A stretch of DNA of 23,447 nucleotides. Source: Methanomicrobiales archaeon (GTDB taxonomy: Archaea; Halobacteriota; Methanomicrobia; Methanomicrobiales; Methanoculleaceae). How positions within the stretch are numbered: the stretch's first letter is position 1; each line of letters begins with the position of its first letter. The DNA lies in NCBI GenBank assembly GCA_019136335.1, contig JAGVUK010000298.1:1-23447 (forward strand). Direction: 5' to 3'. Shown here in pieces: positions 6,532 to 14,159 of this stretch. Position numbers and translations under genes: made by a program. The notes below the pieces were generated by a model. That model was given only the letters and a program-made list of their open reading frames with translations, did not search any database and was not told where the DNA came from.

Positions 6532-9366
6532 TCAGGGCGCGGGTCCCCGGAGCGCCGGGATCGCCCCGTGCTCCGCCTCGTAGGCCCGGACGGCCGCCGG
6601 GGCGCCGAGGAGGAAGCGGCGGGCGTTGTTGTAGACGGCCGGGTGCGCATCCGGGTCGAGCGAGGCGAGGAGGTCTGCGAGCACGCCTGCCGCCGGCGCC
6701 CGATGGCGGGGCTCCATCGCGTCGATGAACGCGAATGCGTCGAGAGCCCGGACGGTGCTGTACTCGTTCACCCGGGCGAGCCGCCGGAGGACCTCCGCAA
6801 GGTAGGCCCGCCCCTCTTCCGTCTCAAGCGACCGTTTCCTGTTCAGCGCGAACCGCCCGTAGAGTGCCCGCTGCTCGCCGGCCTGCTCGACCGTGAAGGC
6901 GGGGGAGGATTCGATCCTGCGGAGGATCTCTACAAGGTCGTCGCAGTCGCTCCCGGCGACCACGGCGAGGAAGGACTCCCACGCTACCGGGCTTTTCGCC
7001 GATTCGGCACAGAACGCCCGAAGGATATCCAGGCGCTCCGGGGCGCTGCTCTCGAGGATCAGCCCAAACGCGGCGAGGCGGTCGGTTGCGGCCGCGGCCT
7101 CACGGAACTGCCCGGCGATCAGGCGGTGGACCTCCGGGGTGTCGCAGGCGGCGAGGATCTCGAGGCATGCATTCCTCCTCTGCCGCCGCCGGATCGCTCT
7201 GGCTTCGTCCTCCAGGTACCCGGCCCCGCCCCTGACGCGCGCCGCCGCCCGCCGGTAGACCGAGAGGAGGGTGTCCGTGTGCCGTGCGCCGACGGCGGCA
7301 AGGATCTTCTTTCTCGCGTCGTAGAGGGCGCGGTAGTGGTGGGCAAACCGCTCGTCGTCCACCGCCGGGAAGATGGTCAGGAACTGACCGCCCGCCTCCT
7401 CCATGAGGTGGTCGTCGGCGAGGAGGCCGGCGCAGAGGTCAATGATCCGGCCCGAGACGGCCGCGTCCGGATCCTCGAGGAGACGGAGCATCTCCCGGCC
7501 GGCGAGCGCGTTAAACGCGGTGAAACGGCCGACGATGTCGGCATCCTTCATTGCCTGGAGGTAGAGTTCGTCCTCTGGCGGCCGATAGACCACCTTCCCG
7601 TAGAAGGAGTGGCCGCGGTTGAGCGAGAGGTACGCGGGCCGATCGACGCCGTCGAGGACGACCTCGCCCTCCTCATCCTTGACGCGGATGATCCGCTCCG
7701 CAATCTCTTGGCCGTCGGCGTCGACAAGCGCGAACAGGAACGGGAACTCCCAGAGGCGGCCGCCGGGCGAGCGGCTCTGGCGATAGGTGAGGGTGAACCG
7801 CCGGGCCGCCGGCTCGTAAGAGGGGGTCACAGTGACGACCGGGTACTCCTTCTCCTTCAGCCAGACCGCCGCCATCCTTGAGAAGTCCTCTCCCGAGACC
7901 TCCTCCATGCAGCGGATCCAGTCGTCGCGGGAGGCGTTCGCGTGCCGGAACCGGTCGTGGTAGAGGGCGAGTCCCTCTGCAAACGTCTCCTTTCCCGTCA
8001 GCGTCTCGATCATCCTGACGAACTCGGGGGCTTTCACGTAGGTGACGCCCGTGATCAGGTCGTTTGGGTCGTCAAAGCCGTCCGGCTCGATCGGCATCGA
8101 GCCCGCGCCCCGATCGAGGACGAGCGTGCCGGCCCCGGGGTCGAGGAGGTCGAGCACGGTCTGGAGGCGGGAGTAGGCCTCGCCGAAGAAGAACGCGTGG
8201 TGCTGGTTCTCGATATGGACCGTCACCGCCTCGTTCAACCAGATCTCAAACGGGCTCCTCCCCGTCACTTCAGAGCCGTTCAGGTTATGGTAATACTCGT
8301 GGACCTTCACCCTGACCATGTACTCGAAGGCCGGATCGGTCGCCTCCGGGTAGGGCATGATGCGGTTTGCGGCGATCGTTGTGTTCCCGACGTTCTCCAT
8401 ACCGCCGAAGTCGGAGTTTTGCATGGCGATCTCCCGGTAGACCGATCCCGTGTAGGCGTAACCCGGGGTGACGGTTGCAAGGAGCCCGGTAAGTGCTTCC
8501 CTGGTTCCTGCGAGGGTTTTTTGGTCCCCGGTTCGCTTCGCCGCGTCCCGCACCCGGGTGAGTCGCCAGATCTCCTGCCGGGTTTCCCGGTCGCGGTACT
8601 GTTCCGGGCCGGTGAAGAGGTGGACCCACATCACCGCGTCCGCCAGGATCTCGAGCGCGCGCTCTGCGGCCGTCGGGTCGGAGCCGGGTTTTACAAGGAG
8701 TTCGAGGGTGAACGTCCGGCCGTCGGGGTATTCGAACTCCCGCCGGCAGGTGTCGTAGCACCCCACGCCGAGGAAGAAGAGATAGGGGGCCATCGGGGTC
8801 GTGGTGTTGCGATACTCCTGGACGGAACGGCCGGGCCCGAGGGAGTAGCGCGGTCCTCCCGGGTCGCCGTTTGAGAGGATGTTCGTATACCCGTCGTCCG
8901 CGATGATCGCCGTCGTGTAGGTGCATTTCGCCGTCATGTCGTCGAGGCAGGGGACCAGCCGCTGGAACCCCCACTGCTGGCACTGGGTGATCTGGACGGG
9001 CGATCCTGCGGGGCAGGACCCGTCGTAGTAGAGTCCTTCGAGGACGTGGCTGCTCGGGCGGCAGATCGTCTCGGTGTTGAGGGTGAACCGGGTCCGTGGC
9101 GGGACGGGAGGGTCGAAGGTGACAGTGAGGGTCGCGGCGCCGCGGTTGTAGGTAGAGGCGACTGCGTGCCCGTCGCAGGCAACCTCGAGAATATCCAGGT
9201 CGCGGGCGTTCAGGGCGAGGGATGCGAGCGGCGCATCAAGGGTCTCGGCGGTGAGGGCCGAGACGACCCGCGTGTGGTCGTCGTAGACGTCGAAGGTGAG
9301 GTCCATGTGGACGACCTTCACGGTGAGCGCCCCGAAGTCCTCCGGGTAGTAGCGAAAGAGCCTCAT
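6532..9366 (-). CDS. M1 family aminopeptidase with C-terminal helical repeats
   Basis: The 944-aa zinc aminopeptidase removes N-terminal residues from peptides. The exopeptidase motif is GGMEN (residues 321-325). The zinc site is HEYYH (356-360) followed by E379 in WLNEA, exactly the HEXXH-x18-E spacing of M1. The N-terminal beta domain (about 1-200) carries QCQQWGFQRLVPCLDD, the counterpart of the substrate-site region of PepN. After the catalytic domain comes a beta-sandwich, then a long helical C-terminal domain (about 580-944). The overall plan is close to bacterial aminopeptidase N (PepN, about 870 aa). There is no signal peptide, so it is cytoplasmic. The start lies 8 nt after the stop of the HEAT-repeat gene, with only a weak ribosome site, so it is likely cotranscribed with that gene. 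Confidence 0.9.
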   Translation of the reverse strand: MRLFRYYPEDFGALTVKVVHMDLTFDVYDDHTRVVSALTAETLDAPLASLALNARDLDILEVACDGHAVASTYNRGAATLTVTFDPPVPPRTRFTLNTETICRPSSHVLEGLYYDGSCPAGSPVQITQCQQWGFQRLVPCLDDMTAKCTYTTAIIADDGYTNILSNGDPGGPRYSLGPGRSVQEYRNTTTPMAPYLFFLGVGCYDTCRREFEYPDGRTFTLELLVKPGSDPTAAERALEILADAVMWVHLFTGPEQYRDRETRQEIWRLTRVRDAAKRTGDQKTLAGTREALTGLLATVTPGYAYTGSVYREIAMQNSDFGGMENVGNTTIAANRIMPYPEATDPAFEYMVRVKVHEYYHNLNGSEVTGRSPFEIWLNEAVTVHIENQHHAFFFGEAYSRLQTVLDLLDPGAGTLVLDRGAGSMPIEPDGFDDPNDLITGVTYVKAPEFVRMIETLTGKETFAEGLALYHDRFRHANASRDDWIRCMEEVSGEDFSRMAAVWLKEKEYPVVTVTPSYEPAARRFTLTYRQSRSPGGRLWEFPFLFALVDADGQEIAERIIRVKDEEGEVVLDGVDRPAYLSLNRGHSFYGKVVYRPPEDELYLQAMKDADIVGRFTAFNALAGREMLRLLEDPDAAVSGRIIDLCAGLLADDHLMEEAGGQFLTIFPAVDDERFAHHYRALYDARKKILAAVGARHTDTLLSVYRRAAARVRGGAGYLEDEARAIRRRQRRNACLEILAACDTPEVHRLIAGQFREAAAATDRLAAFGLILESSAPERLDILRAFCAESAKSPVAWESFLAVVAGSDCDDLVEILRRIESSPAFTVEQAGEQRALYGRFALNRKRSLETEEGRAYLAEVLRRLARVNEYSTVRALDAFAFIDAMEPRHRAPAAGVLADLLASLDPDAHPAVYNNARRFLLGAPAAVRAYEAEHGAIPALRGPAP

Positions 9367-9374
9367 GCCCGGCG

Positions 9375-9911
9375 TCAGAACCCGGTTTCGCCGGTGATCT
9401 CGTGGAGCGCACGGCGGATAGCCGTCCTGACCTCCGGCTCCTCCTCTCCCTCGAGCGCGGCGGCGAGAGGGCCGGCCGCCCGTGCGTCGCGGAGTTTCCC
9501 GAGCGCGTCGGCGGCGGCCACCCTGACATCCTTCTTTCTGTCCGTAAGGAGGGGGAGCAGCGGTTCAACCGCACGGGGGTCGCCGATCTCGCCGAGCGAC
9601 CAGGCAGCGCCGCGCCGCACCCACCGGTCGGGGTCGGCGAGGAGGGGGAGCAGTGCCTCGACGGCCCGTACGTCGCGGAGTTTCCCGAGCGCCTGCGCCG
9701 CAACCCAGCGGACCTCGTTCTCCGGGTCGTGCAGGGCGGCGATCAGCGGTTCGACCGCCCGGGCGTCGGCGCATCCCCCGAGCGCCTCGGCAGCCCGCAG
9801 CCGGTAGGGCGTGCTCTCGTCCGAGAGCTGCTCGATGTATTTGCCGATGTTCTCCTCGCGTCGCTTCTCCCTATCTTCCATGAGGCGTTTTATCGAACGT
9901 TCCATCTCCAT
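9375..9911 (-). CDS. HEAT-repeat protein
   Basis: The 178-aa protein has a charged N-terminal helix (about residues 1-30, RSIKRLMEDREKRREE). About five roughly 31-residue repeats follow, of the PBS-lyase HEAT type, each with a pattern like DARAVEPLIAALHDP then VRWVAAQALGKL. Such repeats form a superhelical protein-binding scaffold; there is no sign of an enzymatic site. The ATG at 9911 is followed by another at 9905 (MEMERS), and either may be used. A TATA box lies about 44 nt upstream. It is the first gene of a likely two-gene operon with the M1 aminopeptidase, so it may act as an adaptor or regulator for that enzyme (inference from context only). Confidence 0.85.
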   Translation of the reverse strand: MEMERSIKRLMEDREKRREENIGKYIEQLSDESTPYRLRAAEALGGCADARAVEPLIAALHDPENEVRWVAAQALGKLRDVRAVEALLPLLADPDRWVRRGAAWSLGEIGDPRAVEPLLPLLTDRKKDVRVAAADALGKLRDARAAGPLAAALEGEEEPEVRTAIRRALHEITGETGF

Positions 9912-9949
9912 CCCTTCGCCCGTTTCTGCCGGACACCAATGTTATTTTT

Positions 9950-9962
9950 GGTATATTATAAT
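9950..9962 (-). promoter_or_regulatory. TATA box for the HEAT/aminopeptidase operon
   Basis: The minus strand reads ATTATAATATACC, a strong TATA element. It lies about 44 nt before the ATG at 9911 and predicts a leader of about 20 nt. A second weaker AT-rich stretch (CAAAAATAAC) lies between them. Confidence 0.6.
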
Positions 9963-10020
9963 GCCTGGTGCGACACCCCGCCCTTCATGCAGGTTACGGA
10001 TGTGCCGTTCTCCGTAATCC

Positions 10021-10374
10021 TTACGCCCCCTCTTCCCCGTCCTCGCCGACGACGTCGAAGGCGACGATCCTGTAATTGTAGTACCGCCCGTCTGGGGCGG
10101 TGAACGAGAGGAAGACCATCAGCCCGTGTTCTTCCGATATCCAGAGTTCGGCATCGTCGTCGATGGTGTAGTAGCCGAACCCGAACCCGGCCAGGGCCTC
10201 CTCGATGGCGTTGTCGACCTCCATCTCCTTGACCATCCGAAACGTCGTGGCCAGGGCGTACTGCCGCTCCTCGAGGGCGGATACCTGGAGCCTTGCACGC
10301 TTCTCTGCAAGGATGAGGTTGTCCAGGACGGTCATGATCTCCTGCGCGACGGTATCCGTCTCCTCCGACCCCAT
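10021..10374 (-). CDS. Unknown 117-aa protein with N-terminal coiled coil
   Basis: No family is recognised. Residues 1-60 form a long amphipathic helix or coiled coil (VAQEIMTVLDNLILAEKRARLQ). A compact, aromatic-rich domain follows, with FGFGYYTIDDDAELWIS and GRYYNYRIVAFDVV, which looks like an antiparallel beta-sheet. The C-terminus is acidic (GEDGEEGA). It should be soluble and could oligomerise through the helix. The ATG at 10374 is supported by a TATA box centred 26 nt upstream and the lack of a ribosome site, so a leaderless mRNA is predicted. It lies 59 nt upstream of the HEAT/aminopeptidase promoter on the same strand and is separate from that operon. Confidence 0.75.
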   Translation of the reverse strand: MGSEETDTVAQEIMTVLDNLILAEKRARLQVSALEERQYALATTFRMVKEMEVDNAIEEALAGFGFGYYTIDDDAELWISEEHGLMVFLSFTAPDGRYYNYRIVAFDVVGEDGEEGA

Positions 10375-10395
10375 ACCCGGTACCTTGGGTGTGCC

Positions 10396-10404
10396 GGTAT
10401 ATCA
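10396..10404 (-). promoter_or_regulatory. TATA box close to the start codon (leaderless type)
   Basis: The minus strand reads TGATATACC, centred about 26 nt before the ATG at 10374. It is divergent from the GTPase gene, whose start is at 10636. Confidence 0.5.
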
Positions 10405-10635
10405 TCGTATCAGTGCGCGGAGATCCCCTGTCCAGGCCGGGAGCAGCCGGCTCTTCGGGATATGGGGGTTTTCGCACCTCGCGGCGCGATCGGGGGCTGA
10501 CCGTGCCTCCGGAGTGGCCGCCCCCGGGCCGCGGGGTAACAACCTATCTCCTGGAAAACCCGGGGTGCGCCTCCATCCCGCCGCGGCGCCCTCGATAGCG
10601 AAGGTCTAAACCATTCCGGGGCCAATACAAGGCTG

Positions 10636-11121
10636 ATGGCAGAAGGCAGGCTCAAGATCGTTGTGTTCGGTTCGTTCAACGCCGGCAAATCCAGTCTCAT
10701 CCAGGCGCTCGATCCCCGGAGCCGCCATATCGAAGCAGCCTCGGATGAAGGCTCCACGACCGTCGCCTTCGATTTCGGCAGGCTGCAGGTGAGGGACCAG
10801 GCGGTCTACCTCTTCGGGACACCGGGGCAGGAGCGGTTCGAGTTCGTCCGGCAGATCCTCTCGCGGGGGATGGACGGCGCGATCATCGTCGTGGATGCGA
10901 CCACCGGGGTGGACCCGATGACGAGGCACCTCTACGACCAGTTGAAGGCCCTCGGGGTGCCGCTCGCGTTCATGGCGAACAAGTGCGACTGCCCGGGCGC
11001 AGTGCCCGAGGCCATCCGCCGGGAGCTTCCGGGAGAGACGGTGCATCCCATCTCGGCACGGAGCGGCGAGAACGTCCACGCGGCACTCGACGCCTTCGTT
11101 GCAACCCTGGCCGCCCGGTAG
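10636..11121 (+). CDS. Small Ras-like GTPase (COG2229 type)
   Basis: The 161-aa protein is a single Ras-like GTP-binding domain. Its P-loop is GSFNAGKSS (12-20), switch I threonines are T41/T42, the G3 segment is FGTPGQERF (60-68), G4 is NKCD (115-118) and G5 is ISARSG. G3 begins with Gly rather than Asp. This is typical of the COG2229/MglA-related prokaryotic GTPases, which act as switches in polarity or signalling. There is no membrane anchor. The ATG at 10636 has no Shine-Dalgarno, and a weak TATA-like element (GGTCTAAACC, 10603-10612) lies about 28 nt upstream. The next gene, 42 nt downstream, encodes a helical-repeat protein that could be its partner or effector (inference). Confidence 0.88.
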   Translation: MAEGRLKIVVFGSFNAGKSSLIQALDPRSRHIEAASDEGSTTVAFDFGRLQVRDQAVYLFGTPGQERFEFVRQILSRGMDGAIIVVDATTGVDPMTRHLYDQLKALGVPLAFMANKCDCPGAVPEAIRRELPGETVHPISARSGENVHAALDAFVATLAAR

Positions 11122-11163
11122 CGATCATTTTTACTGCCGGCGGGTCGTTGAATTCTTGAGATC

Positions 11164-11988
11164 TTGACCCGTAAAGAAACTTACATCAGGGATGTTGCCC
11201 GGCTGCTCTCGGGATTTCTCGCGAACGGGAACGCCGCGGACCTTCTCGACTGCCTGGTCGCGGGGAGCGGCCTGCCCGGGTCCCGGGCAAACCGGGAGCT
11301 CGCCGGGGCGTTCACCGAGACCGTACGGGAGTTTGCGGCTGCCGACCCCGACGACCAGCGTATCCTCTGGAGCCTCTGCGTCGGGCTCGCCGGCGTCTCC
11401 CCGGAGGATGCACCGACAGGCGACCCGCACGAATTCCTTGCGTTCTGCGGCATCAGGGGCGTCGGGGCGATCGGCTCCCTGTCGCCGGCGTGCGCGGGGC
11501 CGGCATTCACCCGCCTCGTGGCGGCTTCCGCCGATCCCCGGTGGCGGATCCGGGAAGCGGTGGCGATGGGGGTCCGGGACCTCCTGTCCCGGCAGCGGAA
11601 GGCTGTGATTCCGGAGCTCGACGGGTGGGTGGAAAGAGGGTCCTGGCTTGCCATGCGCGCCGCGGCCGCAGGGATCGCCGATCCGGACCTGCTCGGTGAG
11701 CGTGATATCGCGGCGGCCGCCCTCCAGCTCCACCGGAAGATCCTGATCCGTGTCTATACGGCGCGGGAACGGGAGTCGGAGGGGTTTTTGGCGCTCAGGA
11801 CGGCGCTCGGCTCCACGCTCGCCCCGGTCGTCGCCGCCCTCCCCGGGATAGGATTCGAATACCTCCGGCAGCTTGCAACCCTCGACGATCCGGATATCCG
11901 GTGGATCGTGAGGGAGAACCTCGAAAAAGGCCTGCTCCCGGAGCGGTACCCAGAGACGGTCCAGCACATCCGGGCACAACTGTCGTAG
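11164..11988 (+). CDS. Helical-repeat (HEAT-like) protein of unknown function
   Basis: The 274-aa protein is almost entirely alpha-helical, with repeat-like segments such as DPRWRIREAVAMGVRDLL and later LDDPDIRWIVRENLEKGLL. These resemble HEAT or DNA-alkylation-repair-type solenoids. No catalytic motif, membrane helix or signal is seen. The only good in-frame start is TTG at 11164 (TTG ACC CGT AAA). An in-frame TGA at 11149 blocks a longer form and the ribosome site is weak. A TATA-like CATTTTTACTG (11126-11136) lies about 33 nt upstream. The gene follows the small GTPase by 42 nt, either as part of its operon or from that element. It could be a scaffold or effector for the GTPase (inference). 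Confidence 0.72.
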   Translation: MTRKETYIRDVARLLSGFLANGNAADLLDCLVAGSGLPGSRANRELAGAFTETVREFAAADPDDQRILWSLCVGLAGVSPEDAPTGDPHEFLAFCGIRGVGAIGSLSPACAGPAFTRLVAASADPRWRIREAVAMGVRDLLSRQRKAVIPELDGWVERGSWLAMRAAAAGIADPDLLGERDIAAAALQLHRKILIRVYTARERESEGFLALRTALGSTLAPVVAALPGIGFEYLRQLATLDDPDIRWIVRENLEKGLLPERYPETVQHIRAQLS

Positions 11989-12021
11989 CAGGGGGATGCG
12001 GGCCGCCGGCCCCCTCCCTTC

Positions 12022-12762
12022 TCACCCGACGATTGCCGATGCCGTCTCGTCGAACGGATTTGTCCGCATCGCAAACGAGAAGAGGTACGGGTAGTTCTTC
12101 TGCAGGTAGCGCATGTACCTCAGCCACTCCCGGATCAGGAGGCCGTAAATCCGTTCGAGGTCGTGGGCGAGGTGGGCCGTGTCGGTCGCCGGGAGGCCGG
12201 AGAAACCGGGCCGGCGTTGCAGTTCCTCATTGAAGTGGAATATCGCCCGGAGGAGTTCGGTGAACTCCTCGTGTTCAAGGAGCGCCTGGTTCTCCATTAA
12301 CCTCAGGAGAAACTCCTCGCGGGGCCCGAGAAACCGTTTGACGGCCTCGAGGTCGACCTCCTCGATCCTGATGCGGCAGGGGTGCCGCTTCAGCCGCTCT
12401 TCCACCTCCCGAAACGTCTCATCAGTCCAGGCGTCGGTGACCACCAGGTGCGGCCGGACCGCATCCAGGTCCGGGTCGTTGTTGGAGATGTAGGTCAGGA
12501 GTTCCGTCCCGAGCATCGAGTAGAATGCCCCGATGACCATGTTCAGTTTCTCCATCCTCTGCTGCCGGTCGCGGGATGCGAGCACCTGGTGGAAGACGAG
12601 CGTCACCAGGAGGACCTCGATCGGGAGAAACGCGATGTCGGCGAGCGTGTAGATGCCGATATGATGGAGATCGTGAAATATCAGGAAGTGCAGGGCATAG
12701 AGTGCGACCGAGAGGATGACAAGCCCTGCCCCGAAGGCGATCGGCCATCGCCAGTTGTTCAT
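12022..12762 (-). CDS. Unknown two-helix membrane protein
   Basis: The 246-aa protein has two N-terminal membrane helices: WPIAFGAGLVILSVALYALHF (about residues 5-25) and IGIYTLADIAFLPIEVLLVTLVF. A cytoplasmic domain of about 180 residues follows, mainly helical, with charged segments such as REVEERLKRHP and LRYMRYLQKNYPYLFSFA. I do not recognise a named domain. An in-frame GTG at 12783 gives a longer form, but the TATA box at 12787-12796 leaves no room to transcribe it. The ATG at 12762, 29 nt from the box, is therefore chosen and a leaderless mRNA is likely. A histidine-rich loop (FHDLHHIG) joins the two membrane helices. No neighbour suggests a role. Confidence 0.75.
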   Translation of the reverse strand: MNNWRWPIAFGAGLVILSVALYALHFLIFHDLHHIGIYTLADIAFLPIEVLLVTLVFHQVLASRDRQQRMEKLNMVIGAFYSMLGTELLTYISNNDPDLDAVRPHLVVTDAWTDETFREVEERLKRHPCRIRIEEVDLEAVKRFLGPREEFLLRLMENQALLEHEEFTELLRAIFHFNEELQRRPGFSGLPATDTAHLAHDLERIYGLLIREWLRYMRYLQKNYPYLFSFAMRTNPFDETASAIVG

Positions 12763-12786
12763 CGTGAGGACTATGCCCGCCACCCC

Positions 12787-12796
12787 CTATAAAACC
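12787..12796 (-). promoter_or_regulatory. TATA box for the two-helix membrane protein
   Basis: The minus strand reads GGTTTTATAG, centred about 29 nt before the ATG at 12762. It lies only about 20 nt downstream of the tnpB stop. Confidence 0.6.
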
Positions 12797-12815
12797 AGCG
12801 CCACCCGCCCCCTCG

Positions 12816-13403
12816 CTACGTGCGGCCGGTACCCGGCGCCGCCGCTATGTTGAACGCCGCGTTCGCGTCGGCGTGATCGGTGTACCCGCAGTGTGGGCAG
12901 AGAAACTGCTTCCTCCTGCGGATACCCCGCTCGCCGCACCGGCTGCAGCACCGGGATGTGAGCGCCGGGTCCACGAGGACGACCGGGACTCCGGCGTCGT
13001 GCGCCCGTGCCTCGACAAGGTTCTGGAGGTGGTAAAACGACCCGTCACGCCGGGAGAACGGGAGGGGGACACCCGGCTTCTGCCTTCCTGCAAACCCCGC
13101 GCCAGAGAGGTCCTCGAGTTTGATGCCGCACTGGAGGTGCCGGGCCATCTTCACGATCTCTCTTGCTATCCGCCGGTTCAGGCCTCCCCTGACGCTGCTT
13201 TCGCGGTCCCGGGCCTCCTTGAGCTTCTTATGCTTTCCGGCGCTGCTGCCCCGTTCCCGGATGCCGGCGTCTTCCGGCTGCTCACCGAGCATCACCACGC
13301 CTCCGCTCGCCGGGTGGGCCACGACGGCGATGTAACCGGTGGTGTTCAGGTCGACCCCGATCCAGCCGTCGGGCGGCGGGCTATCGGCAGAAACCGGTCT
13401 CAT
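12816..13403 (-). CDS. tnpB: TnpB-family (IS200/IS605 OrfB) RuvC nuclease half, N-terminus missing
   Basis: The 195-aa protein aligns by eye with only the C-terminal half of TnpB, the RNA-guided nuclease of IS200/IS605 elements, which is usually 350-430 aa. The three RuvC acidic residues are present: D18 in IGVDLN, E97 in KLEDLSG and D179 in HADANAAFN. So are the four zinc-ribbon cysteines C153, C156, C169 and C172 (CSRCG / CPHCGY). The N-terminal wedge/REC lobes that bind guide RNA and target DNA are absent, and an in-frame stop lies 27 nt before the ATG. The ATG has AGAGGG just upstream and a TATA box about 72 nt away. No tnpA is nearby. The frame is intact, so this may be a retained domain rather than a fresh pseudogene. 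Confidence 0.85.
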   Translation of the reverse strand: MRPVSADSPPPDGWIGVDLNTTGYIAVVAHPASGGVVMLGEQPEDAGIRERGSSAGKHKKLKEARDRESSVRGGLNRRIAREIVKMARHLQCGIKLEDLSGAGFAGRQKPGVPLPFSRRDGSFYHLQNLVEARAHDAGVPVVLVDPALTSRCCSRCGERGIRRRKQFLCPHCGYTDHADANAAFNIAAAPGTGRT

Positions 13404-13471
13404 CCCTCTGTATCCGGGCTTTCGATCTCATGCGCTTCCGCACCAATGTGAAGAAACTGGTCGCCCGGACA

Positions 13472-13479
13472 CCATATAG
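13472..13479 (-). promoter_or_regulatory. TATA-like element upstream of tnpB
   Basis: The minus strand reads CTATATGG, about 72 nt before the tnpB ATG, in the 93-nt gap after the HAD gene. It would give the short tnpB its own transcript with a leader of about 45 nt. Confidence 0.4.
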
Positions 13480-13496
13480 CCACCGGGCCTGCCGTT

Positions 13497-14159
13497 TCAG
13501 GTTCCGTAGCGCCTCCAGGCCTCCGCCACATGCAACGCCTGCATACCGAGCCTCAGGGGTGCCGCGACGTCGTTTTCGTGGTCGTCCCCGATGAAGAGGA
13601 CGCCGCAGGCCGGGACCCCCATCTGTTCGAGCGCCGCCGTGTATATCCGGGGGTCGGGCTTCTGGTAGCCGAGATCGGAGGAGAAGACGACGACGTCGAA
13701 GCGGTCGTAGAGGCCGAGCACCCGCAGTTCCTGCTCCGAGAAGACCCGCTGCCCGTTCGAGACGACCCCGAGTTTCTTCGTGCCGAAGAGGTCAAGCAGG
13801 CTCCGGCTCTTTTCGATGACACCGAGATGCCGGAGAGATGCGGCCCGGAACGCCCGGGCGGTCTCCACGCCGAGCCGCCCGCTGTCGACCTCCCGGATGC
13901 TGTGCCCGGCGCAGATGCCGGCGAAGACCTCCTCGACCCGGACCTCCGGGTACCGCTCCCCGGTGCGGTCGATTGCTTCCCGCACCCGCCGGAGGTAGCT
14001 CGCCCGCAGGCGCTCGGGCGCGATCCGGACCCCCTGGTACATGAGCCACCGGGAGAGGCACCGGTAGGTCCCGATGTCGTGCTCGTCGGTCAGGATGTCG
14101 ATGAGCGTCCCGTAGCAGTCGAAGAGGACCCCTTCTATCCCGGGCCGGCGGCGAGACAT
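13497..14159 (-). CDS. HAD superfamily hydrolase
   Basis: The 220-aa enzyme has all HAD motifs. Motif I is FDCYGTL with nucleophile D14, motif II is VVSNG (S134), motif III is QKPDP (K167) and motif IV is GDDHENDV (191-198). A helical cap sits between motifs I and II, so it is a subclass I member. Motif I has Tyr where phosphatases usually have the second Asp (DxD). DxYGT is typical of haloacid dehalogenase-like and YjjG-like members, so the activity could be a nucleotide or sugar phosphatase or a related hydrolase. The ATG at 14159 lies inside the end of the kinase gene, a 25-nt overlap that implies coupled translation. Confidence 0.88.
   Translation of the reverse strand: MSRRRPGIEGVLFDCYGTLIDILTDEHDIGTYRCLSRWLMYQGVRIAPERLRASYLRRVREAIDRTGERYPEVRVEEVFAGICAGHSIREVDSGRLGVETARAFRAASLRHLGVIEKSRSLLDLFGTKKLGVVSNGQRVFSEQELRVLGLYDRFDVVVFSSDLGYQKPDPRIYTAALEQMGVPACGVLFIGDDHENDVAAPLRLGMQALHVAEAWRRYGT

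Noticed and set aside
6568..8874. Long plus-strand frames across the aminopeptidase gene
   Set aside because: They lie opposite a complete M1 peptidase with correct zinc motifs and have no family signature.
12873..13451. A plus-strand frame opposite tnpB
   Set aside because: The minus strand has the clear RuvC and zinc motifs; this frame has none.
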